This document shows, piece after piece, positions 15,879 to 24,828 of a stretch of DNA of 44,423 nt. Position 1 is the stretch's first letter; each line of letters begins with the position of its first letter. This stretch comes from Natrarchaeobius chitinivorans. GTDB taxonomy: Archaea; Halobacteriota; Halobacteria; Halobacteriales; Natrialbaceae. Below the pieces are notes generated by a model, which did no database searches, was not told the DNA's origin, and saw only the letters and a program-made list of their open reading frames with translations. The stretch lies in NCBI RefSeq assembly GCF_003841505.1, contig NZ_REGA01000048.1:1-44423 (forward strand). Direction: 5' to 3'. Made by a program: the position numbers and the translations under genes.

Positions 15879-16108
15879 GCCCTCACTCAGGGGGATACCA
15901 AGGAAAGAATAGTCCCGAAAAACTGCGCCAGCACCCAACACCGAGTCGCACTATTGCGAACGCCAACATGTCGTAATCATGTGCTCTGCTTCCTAAGTGC
16001 TCCTTCAACTCCTCTATAACCAATTTAAAAGGAATTCGTCGAGATAATACGTGAATAGGAAAGAAGGTACAAGACGTAATAATGAGATGAATAGCGACTG
16101 GTATTCAA

Positions 16109-19057
16109 CTACGCTTCTGGGTCGTGATCGAATACCATCGCCAGGAGTTTGCGTTCGCCACCTCTGAGATGATAGTTGAACGTCGATTGCGAGAGGTCCA
16201 GCGCGTCGGAAAGTTCTTTGCCCGTTTGAACGCGAGGTGACTCGAAGTACCCACTTCGGTAGGCCAGTTGGAGAATCTCTTGTTGACGGGGGGTGAGGCG
16301 CTGCTTGAATGTGGTTTGGAGCCGCAGTTCCTTGTCGGGTGGCCTGGTTTGAGACTGGCGAGCGAGCAGGTCGAGATCGGGAACGTCACGCTTCACACCT
16401 TCAACGAACTCGCGGACGTCGGCTGCCTCCGGCAACTCTACGACGGCAGTAGCGGTCCCCGCATCAATGTTTAGTGAGCGGATCGTCGCACCCTGTTCGA
16501 GGAGATTGCTGGCTAGCGTCGAGGTAGCCAACCGTGCTTTGAACTTGGAACCGGTATCCTGTTGAGCCAACTGAGACAATTCCTTGATAACGAGCGATTG
16601 CTCGCCGGCAGCCATCACCTCGTTGGGAGACACGTCCTTCGCAGTGAAGAACACAGTCATGTCCCCGTCGTCTCTCGGAACCGCTCCCTCAAACTCGATC
16701 ACACAGTCGGTCTCCAGGGAGAGCCGAACGAGTGGCATTTCTGCCGTCGTTTGGAGTGTGAGTTCGACGACGCTGTCGGTTCGCTGAGTTACTCTGGTTT
16801 CGACCGCATGAATCGCATGGGCGATCGTCTCCCCGAGTTCCGAGAGGACGTCCACGTTCCGTTCGTCGGGTTGTGGCGTCCTGCCGTACACAACTAAGAC
16901 ACCGTAGATAGACTCGTCATACACGAGTGGAATACAAATACACGACCGCGCGCCAGATTCCAGCGCGGCTTCGCGCCACGACGATGCCCGTGGATCTGTT
17001 GCGGTGTCAGCGACGACTTGAACCTCATCTGTCCGGACTGCGGCGATGACTTGGCTCTCACACCATACAGACTCCTCGCTTGTAATGAGTTGTTCCAGAG
17101 ATGTTCCATCAATCCCCGCCCACTCCCGAGCGGCAACCGTGTCGCCGGCGGCGTCGAACTCGCCGATCCAGGCGAACTCGAACAGGGCGGACTCGGCCAG
17201 GTGCTCGCAAACGGCCTCATCGATAGATTCGACCGTCTCCGCTCGGATGAGTGCCTGATCAATCTTCCTGATCAATATGTTGAGCCGATCAACCCTGGCT
17301 AACTCCGCGTTCTGCTGTTTCAACTTCGCTTCGCCATCGGCACGGTTCCAGGCGGTCTCGACCGTGGTGGCAACCGTCTCTACGAGGTCAACTAACCTAT
17401 CGTCGAACGTGTCGGACTGCGTCGAGCCGACACAAATGACGCCTTGTCTCCCCAATGGGGCTAACACACGACTCCGCAGTGGTGCCGCCCCCGTCTCGCG
17501 CCCACTACCCTCGACGTCGTTTTCGATGTCCACATCATCACTGATAAACGTCTGCCAGACCCGCTCGGGAAGGTTAGTGGGTAGCTGAACTGTATCAGGG
17601 TCGATTTCGGGGCTCGTTCGACTGGCGTACTCGTCAAGTTCGCCGATCGTCTCGTCGTAGAGCCAAAGTCCGGCGTATTCGACATCGAGGACCGACTGGG
17701 CGATGTCGGCGGTCCGGAGTCGCATCTCCTCGGGAGCAGCGTCGATCAGTTCCTGGGTTGCGACGTTGAGCCGTTCGAGTGCCGCCTCGGTCTCACGAAT
17801 GCGTTCTTCGGCGCGCTTGCGCTCGGTGACGTCGCGCGAGAGCGCGAGGACGTACCCCCGTTCTAGCTGATCCAGTTCGATGTACGACACGTTGACTTCA
17901 ACCGGGAACGTGGAGCCGTCTTTCCGCCGGTGCGTCCCGTCAAAGGTCGTGTGCCCATCGTCTTTTAGGTTCGTCACGAATGCCTGGTAGTCCTCCATCG
18001 TGGGAAGTTCGGTGTCGATGTCGGCTACCGTGAGATCCAGTAGTTCCTCACGAGAGTAGCCGAGCTGTCGGGTGGCGGTATCGTTGACGTCGAGGATTTC
18101 TCCGGTCCTGGGGTCTTCGACGAAGACGGCATCGGTGGAATAATCAAATAACGTGCGGAACAGTGCGTGATCACGTTCACGCTTCCGGTCCTCGGTTATG
18201 TCGCGGAAGTAGATTGATAGACCTGACGCGGACGGATAGACGTGAACCTCGAACCAACCGTCGAACGGCGGGTAGTACTCCTCAAATGAGGTGGGTTCTT
18301 GAGTGGCGAACACTTCACGGTATTGCTCCTCGAACGTCGTTCCGAGTGCTGGCTCGAACACATCCCAGAAGTTCCTGCCGACCAGTCCCTCGCCGTCGAG
18401 GTCAATCAGCTCCTTCCCGCGGTCGTTGATGTATGCGATGGTCCAGTCCGCGTTAATCCCGATGAAGCCGTCCGTGATGCGGTCGAACGTCTCTTTGAGG
18501 TCCTTCTCCCTTTCGTGGAGCTGTTTCTCCGAATTCACTTCCTTGATCGCAGCTGCAAGCACGTTAGCGATGCTCTGGACGAAGTTCACGTCGTGGTCGG
18601 TGAACTCGCGGCGCTCGGTTGTATGTGCTCCGAGTACGCCCCATGGCTCTTCGACAGAGCCAATGATAACGCTGATGCCGCTGACGACATCGTGGCTCGT
18701 GAGCAGCTCAGGTCCGGAAAATCGTTCATCGGTTCGAAGGTCGTCTACGATGATCGGTTCTTCAGATATCAGCGTATAGCCCGCTTGAGAGTCCAAATCC
18801 GCTGGCACCGTTGCTTCGCCGACGAGCCCATTTCGCCAGCCGATACCCTGTTGAAGGAACATTTTGTCTCCATCGGGAAGCAATTTCAACACTTTGACGT
18901 AGTCAGTATCAAGTGTCTCGGCGATGGCAACCGCAGCGTCGTGCATCAACTGTTCAAGATCATCGGTTTCGAACGCTTGCTGGCCGAGTTCAGCGGCAAC
19001 TTCCTGCTGCCGGACTCTGGTTTGCAATTCGGAATTCTGTCCGACAGTTGAATCCAT
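16109..19057 (-). CDS. multidomain sensor-regulator with Bat-type helix-turn-helix (982 aa)
   Basis: Domain order read from sequence: GAF (about 20-170), PAS (185-300, FDRITDGFIGINADW), PAS (305-425, ending in SRDVTERKRAE), GAF (435-590), GAF (600-765, with WIGEFDAAGD and CICIPLVYD), the bacterio-opsin-activator-associated domain (765-920) and a C-terminal HTH_10 (LTPRQQEILQLAY, then LDLSQSTFNYHLR). There is no kinase domain. Such proteins couple light, redox or small-molecule sensing to transcription in haloarchaea; ligand and target are unknown here. The start at 19057 (MDSTVGQ) is chosen because upstream codons lie in AT-rich non-coding DNA. Confidence 0.85.
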   Translation of the reverse strand: MDSTVGQNSELQTRVRQQEVAAELGQQAFETDDLEQLMHDAAVAIAETLDTDYVKVLKLLPDGDKMFLQQGIGWRNGLVGEATVPADLDSQAGYTLISEEPIIVDDLRTDERFSGPELLTSHDVVSGISVIIGSVEEPWGVLGAHTTERREFTDHDVNFVQSIANVLAAAIKEVNSEKQLHEREKDLKETFDRITDGFIGINADWTIAYINDRGKELIDLDGEGLVGRNFWDVFEPALGTTFEEQYREVFATQEPTSFEEYYPPFDGWFEVHVYPSASGLSIYFRDITEDRKRERDHALFRTLFDYSTDAVFVEDPRTGEILDVNDTATRQLGYSREELLDLTVADIDTELPTMEDYQAFVTNLKDDGHTTFDGTHRRKDGSTFPVEVNVSYIELDQLERGYVLALSRDVTERKRAEERIRETEAALERLNVATQELIDAAPEEMRLRTADIAQSVLDVEYAGLWLYDETIGELDEYASRTSPEIDPDTVQLPTNLPERVWQTFISDDVDIENDVEGSGRETGAAPLRSRVLAPLGRQGVICVGSTQSDTFDDRLVDLVETVATTVETAWNRADGEAKLKQQNAELARVDRLNILIRKIDQALIRAETVESIDEAVCEHLAESALFEFAWIGEFDAAGDTVAAREWAGIDGTSLEQLITSEESVWCESQVIAAVRTDEVQVVADTATDPRASSWREAALESGARSCICIPLVYDESIYGVLVVYGRTPQPDERNVDVLSELGETIAHAIHAVETRVTQRTDSVVELTLQTTAEMPLVRLSLETDCVIEFEGAVPRDDGDMTVFFTAKDVSPNEVMAAGEQSLVIKELSQLAQQDTGSKFKARLATSTLASNLLEQGATIRSLNIDAGTATAVVELPEAADVREFVEGVKRDVPDLDLLARQSQTRPPDKELRLQTTFKQRLTPRQQEILQLAYRSGYFESPRVQTGKELSDALDLSQSTFNYHLRGGERKLLAMVFDHDPEA

Positions 19058-19441
19058 GCTGAAGTCTGTAAGGCAGGAAGAAGCGTAAAGGCCCCGATGC
19101 TCACACGTATTATAATAAAGTAGGACTAACAGAATATTCCTAACGAACGTCACTGTGACTGCCAATGGGTGAATTCACTGGCCAGTCGAACCACTACTAA
19201 AGCAGTGAAACGAACGATATTATCGTGCTGAACTTATCCTCTGTCTTATTATTCAATAGTCACAATTAGATATTGTATTTATTTGATACTATTTCGGTTG
19301 AAAGACTCGTGCTCTGTTCCCTCAAACATCTATCAACCTCTGGGAATTTTTGGAGGAAATCTATGAATCGTTCAAGAAAATTAATTCAGAGAGTGAACTG
19401 TGGCGGAAACTGTTATCTCAGGGAGCAGGTTGAAGATAGTC
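19058..19441. other. AT-rich intergenic region
   Basis: About 380 bp of markedly lower GC than its surroundings. TATTATAATAAAG near 19111-19123 could serve as promoter for the leftward Bat-type gene. A 67-codon open frame at 19273-19476 has unusual composition for this genome and no recognisable motif, so I do not call it a gene. Nothing else is seen. Confidence 0.5.
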
Positions 19442-19725
19442 GTGAATCAGACACATTCGCTGGAAACGAAGACTGAATTACTTGCGGAGAGCGAACAAAA
19501 TAAAGGGCTAGCTCACGAATCTGAATTTGAGAATTTACATCCAATTACCGAGGACTGAATAGTATTGAACCAGAGGCACTAAACAAACTGATTCGACATT
19601 CACAGCGTGCCATAACAGATGTGTCTGTTGTATTCACCTATGAGGGGTTTACCGTTCAGGTAGAAGACGGAGGTTCAATAAAAATCATGGATTCTCCACC
19701 CGATGAAAGTTGGTGGCTGATGTAG
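19442..19725 (+). pseudogene. frameshifted HalOD1-domain gene
   Basis: One frame from GTG at 19442 reads to a stop at about 19558, ending HESEFENLHPITED. The adjacent frame then reads SIEPEALNKLIRHSQ and VVFTYEGFTVQVEDGG to a stop at 19725. Joined, these give the middle and C-terminal parts of a HalOD1 domain (acidic leader, PEAL, then the FTYEG strand pair). The switch lies at GAGGACTGAATAG. A sequencing error cannot be excluded. This is the second damaged HalOD1 copy in the window. Confidence 0.6.
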
Positions 19726-19875
19726 AACCAGATATTAGACCGATAAGTGCGCACGTGTAGTGTGCGTCCGAGAACTCCCCCAAAGTCGGACGAAATTAGA
19801 CCGGAAACCCGGTGCGTACCACCGTAACAACTACTATTCCCCCTCGAAACTGGCCGGGTTGCGAGGAAACCGGAC

Positions 19876-20463
19876 ATGAATCTTCAACAGCACGAGAACC
19901 GAGACGACATGAAGGTCTGGCTCAGCCAGTCCGAGGTCGAGCAGTTACTTGAGGCCGCGGAGAACGCTCAACAGCGGATTGCGTTCGCGCTCGGGGTGCG
20001 CTGCGGGCTCCGATCACACGAAGTCCTCGACGTCGCTCCTGAGGACGTCGTCGATACCGATTCCGGCACGGTACTACGCGTGTGGCACGGGAAAGGCGAC
20101 AAGTTCCGCGAGACGCCCGTCCCGCGCGATCTCGCGACGACAATCCGGACGGTCGACGACGTGCGTCCCGAGTCCTCGAGCACGTCGCTCGTCGAGATCT
20201 CGAGCACGCGCTCGCTTCGGCGGTGGTTGCGATCTACCGCTGACGAGCTGGCCGACGAGACTGAGGATGTTGGCTGGGAGCACCTGGCGTTTCACGATTT
20301 GAGACGAACGTGGGCGACTGCTCTCGCGTCGGCCGACGTCGACCCGTTGCTCGTCTGTGAGTACGGGGGTTGGAACGACCTCGAGACGTTCCTCGACCAC
20401 TATCGCGGCACATTCAGCCCGGAAGCGCGCAAACGGGAGCGGCAGAAAGTCTCCTGGTTGTAA
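19876..20463 (+). CDS. minimal tyrosine integrase, 195 aa
   Basis: The protein is essentially a catalytic domain only. Catalytic residues are visible: R46 (GLRSHE), K76 (GKGDKF), H140 and R143 (HDLRR), W166 in place of the second His (YGGW) and nucleophile Y176 (LDHY). The N-terminal core-binding domain of longer integrases is reduced to about 15 residues. Compact integrases of this kind occur in haloarchaeal proviruses such as SNJ2, but I have not compared sequences. The Orc1/Cdc6-like gene follows within 53 bp, suggesting one integrative, self-replicating unit. Confidence 0.85.
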   Translation: MNLQQHENRDDMKVWLSQSEVEQLLEAAENAQQRIAFALGVRCGLRSHEVLDVAPEDVVDTDSGTVLRVWHGKGDKFRETPVPRDLATTIRTVDDVRPESSSTSLVEISSTRSLRRWLRSTADELADETEDVGWEHLAFHDLRRTWATALASADVDPLLVCEYGGWNDLETFLDHYRGTFSPEARKRERQKVSWL

Positions 20464-20480
20464 TATTCGTCCCCAAAAGG

Positions 20481-20488
20481 TTATATTT
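20481..20488 (+). promoter_or_regulatory. TATA box for the Orc1/Cdc6-like gene
   Basis: TTATATTT lies 28-35 nt upstream of the GTG at 20516. This fits leaderless transcription starting at the GTG and supports that start codon. Confidence 0.6.
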
Positions 20489-20515
20489 ATGAATACTATT
20501 CCTCATTGATCTGTT

Positions 20516-21523
20516 GTGATAGACAACGCTCGAGCGCTCGAGACAACTCATGTTCCGCAGGACCTCGAGCATCGCGAGGGACAGATTGACCAACTCGTTA
20601 CTGACTTGAGCCCGATCGCTCACGGTCTATCCGGCGAACACACCATGATTTTCGGGCCGAGTGGAACTGGGAAGACGACGCTGGCAAAGTTCGTCGTCCG
20701 GAAGCTACAAGAAGAAGCCTTCGGCGTCAGGCGAGCGTACCATAATTGTATGTCTGGTTCGGCAGAAACAGCGGTTTTGCACGGACTGGTTGATGATTCT
20801 GGACTTGGGAGGCATCTTCCACAGGAAGGTGTCGCTGCAAATCGATACATCGAATGCCTGCGCGAGTCAGACGACCACATTGTTGCGGTCGTCGACGAGG
20901 TCGACGTGATCGACGACGAAACGACTCTGATTGGTCTCTCGGATCTGCCGAACGTCACGCTCATTCTGATTACGATCAACGAAAACGACTTTTTCAGCGA
21001 TCCACGGTTCGATGGTCGCGTCAGGTCGCGGTTTAACCACTGCGAGAAGGTTTGTCTCCACAAATACGAGCAGAACGAACTCGAAGACATCCTTTGGGCG
21101 CGGATCGAAGCGGGACTCAAGCCTGGCGTGATCGACAGTTACGTCGTCGAATATATCGCGAATATGGCTGCAGGCGATGCTCGAGAGGGGATTATACTGC
21201 TTCGACGTGCAACGATGCGAGCGATCGATGCCGATCGAACAGAGATCACGGTTGCCGACGTCGACGCGGTCGAAACCAGCGCAAGAGAGGAGAAACGTCA
21301 GGTCCACGTCGATTCGTTAGGAACACACAAGCGAACCCTGTACGATATTATCGAACGATCTGGAACGATCTCTTCGGCCGAATTGAAGGAAACATACAAA
21401 CAACGAGTCTCCAGCCCAAAATCGCGGAGTACCCGGAACCGATACCTCGATGCACTCGAGAATAAATACGGACTGATTACGTCGACTGGAGTCACGAAGG
21501 GGACTGTTTATCAGTCGACGTGA
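20516..21523 (+). CDS. Orc1/Cdc6-like AAA+ ATPase
   Basis: A 335-residue AAA+ protein with Walker A (GPSGTGKT, 47-54), Walker B (VAVVDEVD, with D127/E128), sensor 1 (LITINEN, 151-157) and sensor 2 region (AAGDAREGI). The last 75 residues form a winged helix (from THKRTLYDII). This is the architecture of archaeal origin-recognition proteins, which bind origin repeats and load MCM. It is shorter than chromosomal Orc1 (about 400 residues), as is usual on plasmids and proviruses. No classical origin-recognition boxes were seen next to it. Confidence 0.85.
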   Translation: MIDNARALETTHVPQDLEHREGQIDQLVTDLSPIAHGLSGEHTMIFGPSGTGKTTLAKFVVRKLQEEAFGVRRAYHNCMSGSAETAVLHGLVDDSGLGRHLPQEGVAANRYIECLRESDDHIVAVVDEVDVIDDETTLIGLSDLPNVTLILITINENDFFSDPRFDGRVRSRFNHCEKVCLHKYEQNELEDILWARIEAGLKPGVIDSYVVEYIANMAAGDAREGIILLRRATMRAIDADRTEITVADVDAVETSAREEKRQVHVDSLGTHKRTLYDIIERSGTISSAELKETYKQRVSSPKSRSTRNRYLDALENKYGLITSTGVTKGTVYQST

Positions 21524-21649
21524 ATACGGTACTTCAATTCACAAAGCGTAGCCACTGCCCGGACAATACAGGTGACCAAGTGAACGGGTTTGAAGAATTT
21601 AATCAGAGTTCACAGACAATATTATGGTATCAGTGGGTGAAGCGACTCT

Positions 21650-21847
21650 ATGCCAGATGGCGAGCACAAAAGAGGGGTTGCTAAGTGCCGCTCTTGCAGT
21701 TCTGTATTTGCCGTTGACATATGGGGAGACGGGACGGTTCGTCCCATCGGAAGACAGGACTGTGATTGCGGAGCAAACGAATTTCAACTCATTGGGAATC
21801 TGGATGAAGCCATCATTCAAGATAGCGAAACACCTGATCATTCTTGA
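21650..21847 (+). CDS. small zinc protein, 65 aa (RPIG type)
   Basis: Cysteine pairs CRSC (13-16) and CDCG flank a conserved core, DGTVRPIGRQ. The minus-strand gene at 29781-29924 has the same plan (VAxCxxCxS, DGxIRPIG, CxCG, F), so the two are paralogues 8 kb apart. The N-terminus is basic and the C-terminus acidic. Function unknown; the fold is probably a zinc ribbon for nucleic-acid or protein binding. Confidence 0.7.
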   Translation: MPDGEHKRGVAKCRSCSSVFAVDIWGDGTVRPIGRQDCDCGANEFQLIGNLDEAIIQDSETPDHS

Positions 21848-21953
21848 CCGCTCAATAAAGTATCTACATGTACCGCTACAGTTTCCGTCCCCGAACGCTC
21901 CGAGTTCTGGTTCAGGCACTCGATTCAACTGGCTCGACAGTGAATTAGACGCT

Positions 21954-22469
21954 ATGGTCGATGATCCACTCGACAACCTCGACCGCCGTATCCTGCACTT
22001 GCTCCAGATAGACGCCCGTGGTGCCAGCGACACGTCCATTGCCGACGAAACTGACGTTACCGGGACGACCGTCCACAATCGAATCCAGCAACTGGAAGAC
22101 CAAGGGGTCATTCTCGGATACAACCCGGAAATCAGTTACGAGCGGGCAGGCTATCCGATGCGCGTTCTGTTTATTTGCTCAATCGATCTCTCCAAGCGAT
22201 CAGAAATGGCGGTGAAAGCCCTCGATGTACGGGGTGTCGTTAACGTCCGGGAGATGCTGGCCGGTGAGGAGAACCTCCACGTCGAAGTCGTAGCCGAAGG
22301 GACATCCGATGTCAAGGAAAGCACCGAACAGTTAGACGAACTGGGTCTACAGATCATGAGCAGCAATATCTTAGCGGAGGAACACATCCAGCCATGGAAT
22401 CACTTCCACCAAGAAATGGCCGGCGAAGACGCCGAGACTCCCTCGGAGATCGGCTCCGACGAAGAATAG
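21954..22469 (+). CDS. Lrp/AsnC-family transcriptional regulator
   Basis: A 171-residue protein. The N-terminal helix-turn-helix (LDNLDRRILHLLQIDAR, TGTTVHNRIQQLEDQGVI) is classic Lrp/AsnC. The rest is a ferredoxin-like RAM domain (VLFICSIDLS, VREMLAGEENLHVEVVAEG). Lrp proteins sense amino acids or similar effectors and usually control neighbouring genes. The start at 21954 (MVDDPLDNLD) gives the normal family length; the frame is open further upstream, but that DNA overlaps the zinc-protein gene. The acidic tail (EIGSDEE) is typical of halophiles. Confidence 0.85.
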   Translation: MVDDPLDNLDRRILHLLQIDARGASDTSIADETDVTGTTVHNRIQQLEDQGVILGYNPEISYERAGYPMRVLFICSIDLSKRSEMAVKALDVRGVVNVREMLAGEENLHVEVVAEGTSDVKESTEQLDELGLQIMSSNILAEEHIQPWNHFHQEMAGEDAETPSEIGSDEE

Positions 22470-22721
22470 TCGCTCAGCGAAACTACGACGACGATTTGAC
22501 TATTGAATCCTTACCGCCGACGCCTTGATCGACACACACTATTGGTTGGATTATTGGAATATGGCTCGGGTTCCGTCTCATTTTACTTGAGAAAGTCAAT
22601 CAACTGTCCGTCTCTACGTGGAATTATAAAATACTTAGGTGGATCGCAAAAAAGACGTTAAGAGGCTCACAACGGCACTGTCTAGATGAGGGTTTGAGAA
22701 GCGAGCAGGTGGTGGCGAGAA

Positions 22722-23408
22722 GTGCTCATGCAACTCGCCGACCTGCTCAGAGAAACCTTGAACGTGGATTGTGATGAGGTTTGGGAGAACGAGCGCACCC
22801 CGACACCCGTCAGGGTGTTCGGGGTGCGCCTGCATTCGATGGGATTGTCGGTTCGAGAAGTCGTCGCGGTCCTCGAATTACTCGGTATTGAGCGTTCTCA
22901 CGGTGCAATCTGGAACTGGACGCACAAGCTGTCGGAGACCCAGAGCGACCCGCCGACGGCGACGCCGTCGCGGGTCGCGGTCGATGAGAAACAGATCGAG
23001 GTTGACGGTGAGAAAAAGTGGCTGTACGCCGCGATCGACACGGAATCGAAGCTACTGCTCGAAATCGACGTCTTCAGCCGCCGCGGGACTGACCCCGCGG
23101 CGGCGTTCCTGCATCGGCTCACCGAGAAACACGATCTCGACGAGACAGAGTTTCTCGTCGATGGTGGCGGCTATCTGACTGCCCTCGCGCGCCACGAATT
23201 GAGCGGTCACCTCAACTACAGCGACCGAAACCACGTCGAAAAGTGGTTTCAGACCGTCTCAATGCGGATCGACCGCTTTCACTCCTTCTGGCGGGGCAGT
23301 CCGGCCAGCGCAAGACGCTGGCTCAGACGCTTCAGACACCACTATAACCACGATCGACCGAATCAAGCGCTCAATGGCCGAACGCCAGCTGAGGAGGTCC
23401 TGAACTAG
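22722..23408 (+). CDS. IS6-family transposase
   Basis: A 228-residue DDE transposase with D88 (AVDEK), D147 (LVDGGG) and E173 (HVEKWF). Blocks FGVRLHSMGLSVREV and FHSFWRGS are typical of the family in haloarchaea. GTG at 22722 and ATG at 22728 are both possible starts. The gene appears intact. Three strong hairpins within the coding region are listed separately. Confidence 0.9.
   Translation: MLMQLADLLRETLNVDCDEVWENERTPTPVRVFGVRLHSMGLSVREVVAVLELLGIERSHGAIWNWTHKLSETQSDPPTATPSRVAVDEKQIEVDGEKKWLYAAIDTESKLLLEIDVFSRRGTDPAAAFLHRLTEKHDLDETEFLVDGGGYLTALARHELSGHLNYSDRNHVEKWFQTVSMRIDRFHSFWRGSPASARRWLRRFRHHYNHDRPNQALNGRTPAEEVLN
22793..23104. repeat. three strong hairpins inside the IS6 transposase gene
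   Basis: Inverted repeats at 22793-22829 (16 bp, one bulge, GTCA loop), 22945-22978 (15 bp, one bulge, GAC loop) and 23077-23104 (11 bp perfect, six-base loop). They are built from sense codons, as in the unrelated IS66 transposase gene of this window. Confidence 0.75.
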
Positions 23409-23439
23409 ACAGTGCCATGCGAACGAAACGATATCGTCA

Positions 23440-23718
23440 GTGACGATTATGACTGAAACGGATACTGTAACGTTCCCCCATGAATCAACGGAAACAGATG
23501 CCGTCGTCGTTCATATCGACGATACGAACACGCGAATCTCGGAACTGAATCGGACTCGGCTGTTAGGAAACGAAGAGTCCCCGGTACATCATGGCTCTGG
23601 CCTTGGTATGTGGTTGGTCAACTGGCTCGTGACGATGTCGGGCGGGCTCATCGAACACACAACACGATCCAACGGCGGGAATCGGATCTCGATTACGCTT
23701 CTCCAACCAACTGAATAG
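23440..23718 (+). pseudogene. C-terminal fragment of a histidine kinase
   Basis: The frame from GTG at 23440 gives 92 residues ending with the G2 region of a HATPase domain: HGSGLGMWLVNWLV, SGGLIEH and GGNRISITL. The phosphoacceptor domain, N box and most of G1 are absent. The frame is open back into the IS6 element, whose end lies 23 bp upstream, so the kinase was probably cut by that insertion or a linked deletion. Not expected to be functional. Confidence 0.75.
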
Positions 23719-23797
23719 GAAATCAACAGGTATCGAATCATACTCGAAAGTAGTGGTCTACCCCCTGTCTCGTCAACTTCTTCGTTTCACTTTCGGC

Positions 23798-23908
23798 ATC
23801 GTATATAAACTCTCGGATTGTCCCATTGTCCCACTTTTGTCCCACGCGGTACAGGCACTGAACCAGGTAATTTCGATCCCGAGAACGATTTTCGTCGTTT
23901 TTGTCCCA
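23798..23908. repeat. cluster of four TTGTCCCA repeats with a TATA box
   Basis: TTGTCCCA occurs in direct orientation at 23818-23825, 23826-23833, 23837-23844 and 23901-23908, inside the non-coding gap 23719-23951. A TATA-like GTATATAAAC lies just before the first copy (23801-23810). Short iterated words in a gap are typical of replication-initiator or repressor binding sites. The Orc1/Cdc6-like gene is 2.3 kb away. Role inferred. Confidence 0.5.
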
Positions 23909-23951
23909 TCGCCGGTATACTCTTATTCTATTTTCAGACCGTCATCCAATC

Positions 23952-24233
23952 ATGTCCGTCAGGATTGGAAATACGAGCCCGGACGAACCGCGACTGAAGA
24001 CGACCCTCAATGACGGCCGCGACGTCGAGATCGAGATCACCGGTAGGCCCGAGAACAAACGGCGGATCGACGTCACTGTCGATCACGGCCGGAAGTGGGT
24101 GTTTGGTGTTCAGGGAGGGGTTGCCGCGTTGATCATGACGCTGAACAGTCAGGGCCAGCGGATCGACGACGAGCTGCCGGCGTGGATCGAACCGATGCTT
24201 CAGCGGCTTGGGCTCGAGGGTGTTGACGCGTGA
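23952..24233 (+). CDS. hypothetical protein, 93 aa
   Basis: A small soluble alpha/beta protein. The first half reads as beta strands (LKTTLNDGRDVEIEITG, RRIDVTVDHG) and the second as helices (WIEPMLQRLGLEG). A TATA-like TACTCTTATTC at about 23918-23928 lies near leaderless distance from the ATG. It converges on the hicA stop with two bases between. No family recognised; the TTGTCCCA repeats lie directly upstream and may control it. Confidence 0.6.
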   Translation: MSVRIGNTSPDEPRLKTTLNDGRDVEIEITGRPENKRRIDVTVDHGRKWVFGVQGGVAALIMTLNSQGQRIDDELPAWIEPMLQRLGLEGVDA

Positions 24234-24235
24234 GA

Positions 24236-24481
24236 TTAGCGGTTCTCGTCGATCCACTCGCACCAAGCTTCAAAATCGCGTGCAGCACACTGATCGGCGA
24301 TGTTCCTCAGCGTTCCTTCACGGATCCGGTCGTGCATGGGAACAGAAACGAGACGGACCTCGTCGGTTTCCGGAACTTCGTACCGCAGTCGAACGTGGCT
24401 CCCTGTTCGTCCGACTGGTCGGTAATTGTACCGTCGGAGCACTTTGATGACGTCTTGCCCAGAGAAGTCGCGCGTCGCCAT
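24236..24481 (-). CDS. hicA: HicA-type toxin
   Basis: An 81-residue protein with the HicA double-stranded-RNA-binding-like fold: GQDVIKVLRRYNY, GRTGSHVRLRY with the catalytic-type His29, and a VSVPMHDRIREGTLR core. HicA toxins cleave mRNA and are neutralised by HicB. It follows the hicB gene by 5 nt in the same orientation, so antitoxin precedes toxin. Length and motif order are normal, so it is probably functional. Confidence 0.85.
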   Translation of the reverse strand: MATRDFSGQDVIKVLRRYNYRPVGRTGSHVRLRYEVPETDEVRLVSVPMHDRIREGTLRNIADQCAARDFEAWCEWIDENR

Positions 24482-24486
24482 ACGGG

Positions 24487-24750
24487 TTACTGCATGAACT
24501 CCGGCAGTTCCCGATCTTCCGCACCAGCAACATCCTCAGGATCGATTCCGATCTCTCGGAGGAACTCCTCTTCGTCCTCGATCGGCTCTCCAGCTTCTCC
24601 TGTGTGGAGCGCGACCACTTCATCGAGGTTATCTAATGCTTCCTCCCGTGTTTCGCCTTGGCTGGCGACGCCGACTTCCTCGTCGATCGCGGACCACCAG
24701 CCGTCGTCTTCCTCGATCAGGCGGATCTCCCGACGGACCTGTGTGCTCAT
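24487..24750 (-). CDS. hicB: HicB-type antitoxin
   Basis: From ATG at 24750 it has 87 residues. REIRLIEEDDGWWSAIDEE, VASQGETREEALDNLDEVV and a C-terminal FLREIGID match the partly degraded RNase H-like fold of HicB antitoxins. No separate DNA-binding domain is obvious. It is the first gene of the hicBA pair; the promoter should lie in 24751-24828. Confidence 0.85.
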   Translation of the reverse strand: MSTQVRREIRLIEEDDGWWSAIDEEVGVASQGETREEALDNLDEVVALHTGEAGEPIEDEEEFLREIGIDPEDVAGAEDRELPEFMQ

Positions 24751-24828
24751 GGGGATACGTACGGAAGATCCACGCATAAGGGTTCGGTCGCGTCCTATCT
24801 GGCTCGAGGGGGTCGAGAAGTGAACGGG

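Larger units (their letters stand above)
22674..23416. mobile_element. IS6-type insertion sequence, 743 bp
   Basis: Perfect 12-bp terminal inverted repeats GGCACTGTCTAG lie at 22674-22685 and, inverted, at 23405-23416. One transposase gene fills the element and its stop codon lies in the right repeat. The flanking octamers differ (CTCACAAC left, ATGCGAAC right), so there is no target duplication. This fits a deletion or replicon rearrangement between two copies. The truncated histidine kinase on the right supports such a loss. Confidence 0.88.

Noticed and set aside
23818-23908. Repeats considered as a CRISPR array
   Set aside because: The repeat is only 8 bp with spacings of 8, 11 and 64 bases and no cas genes are present.
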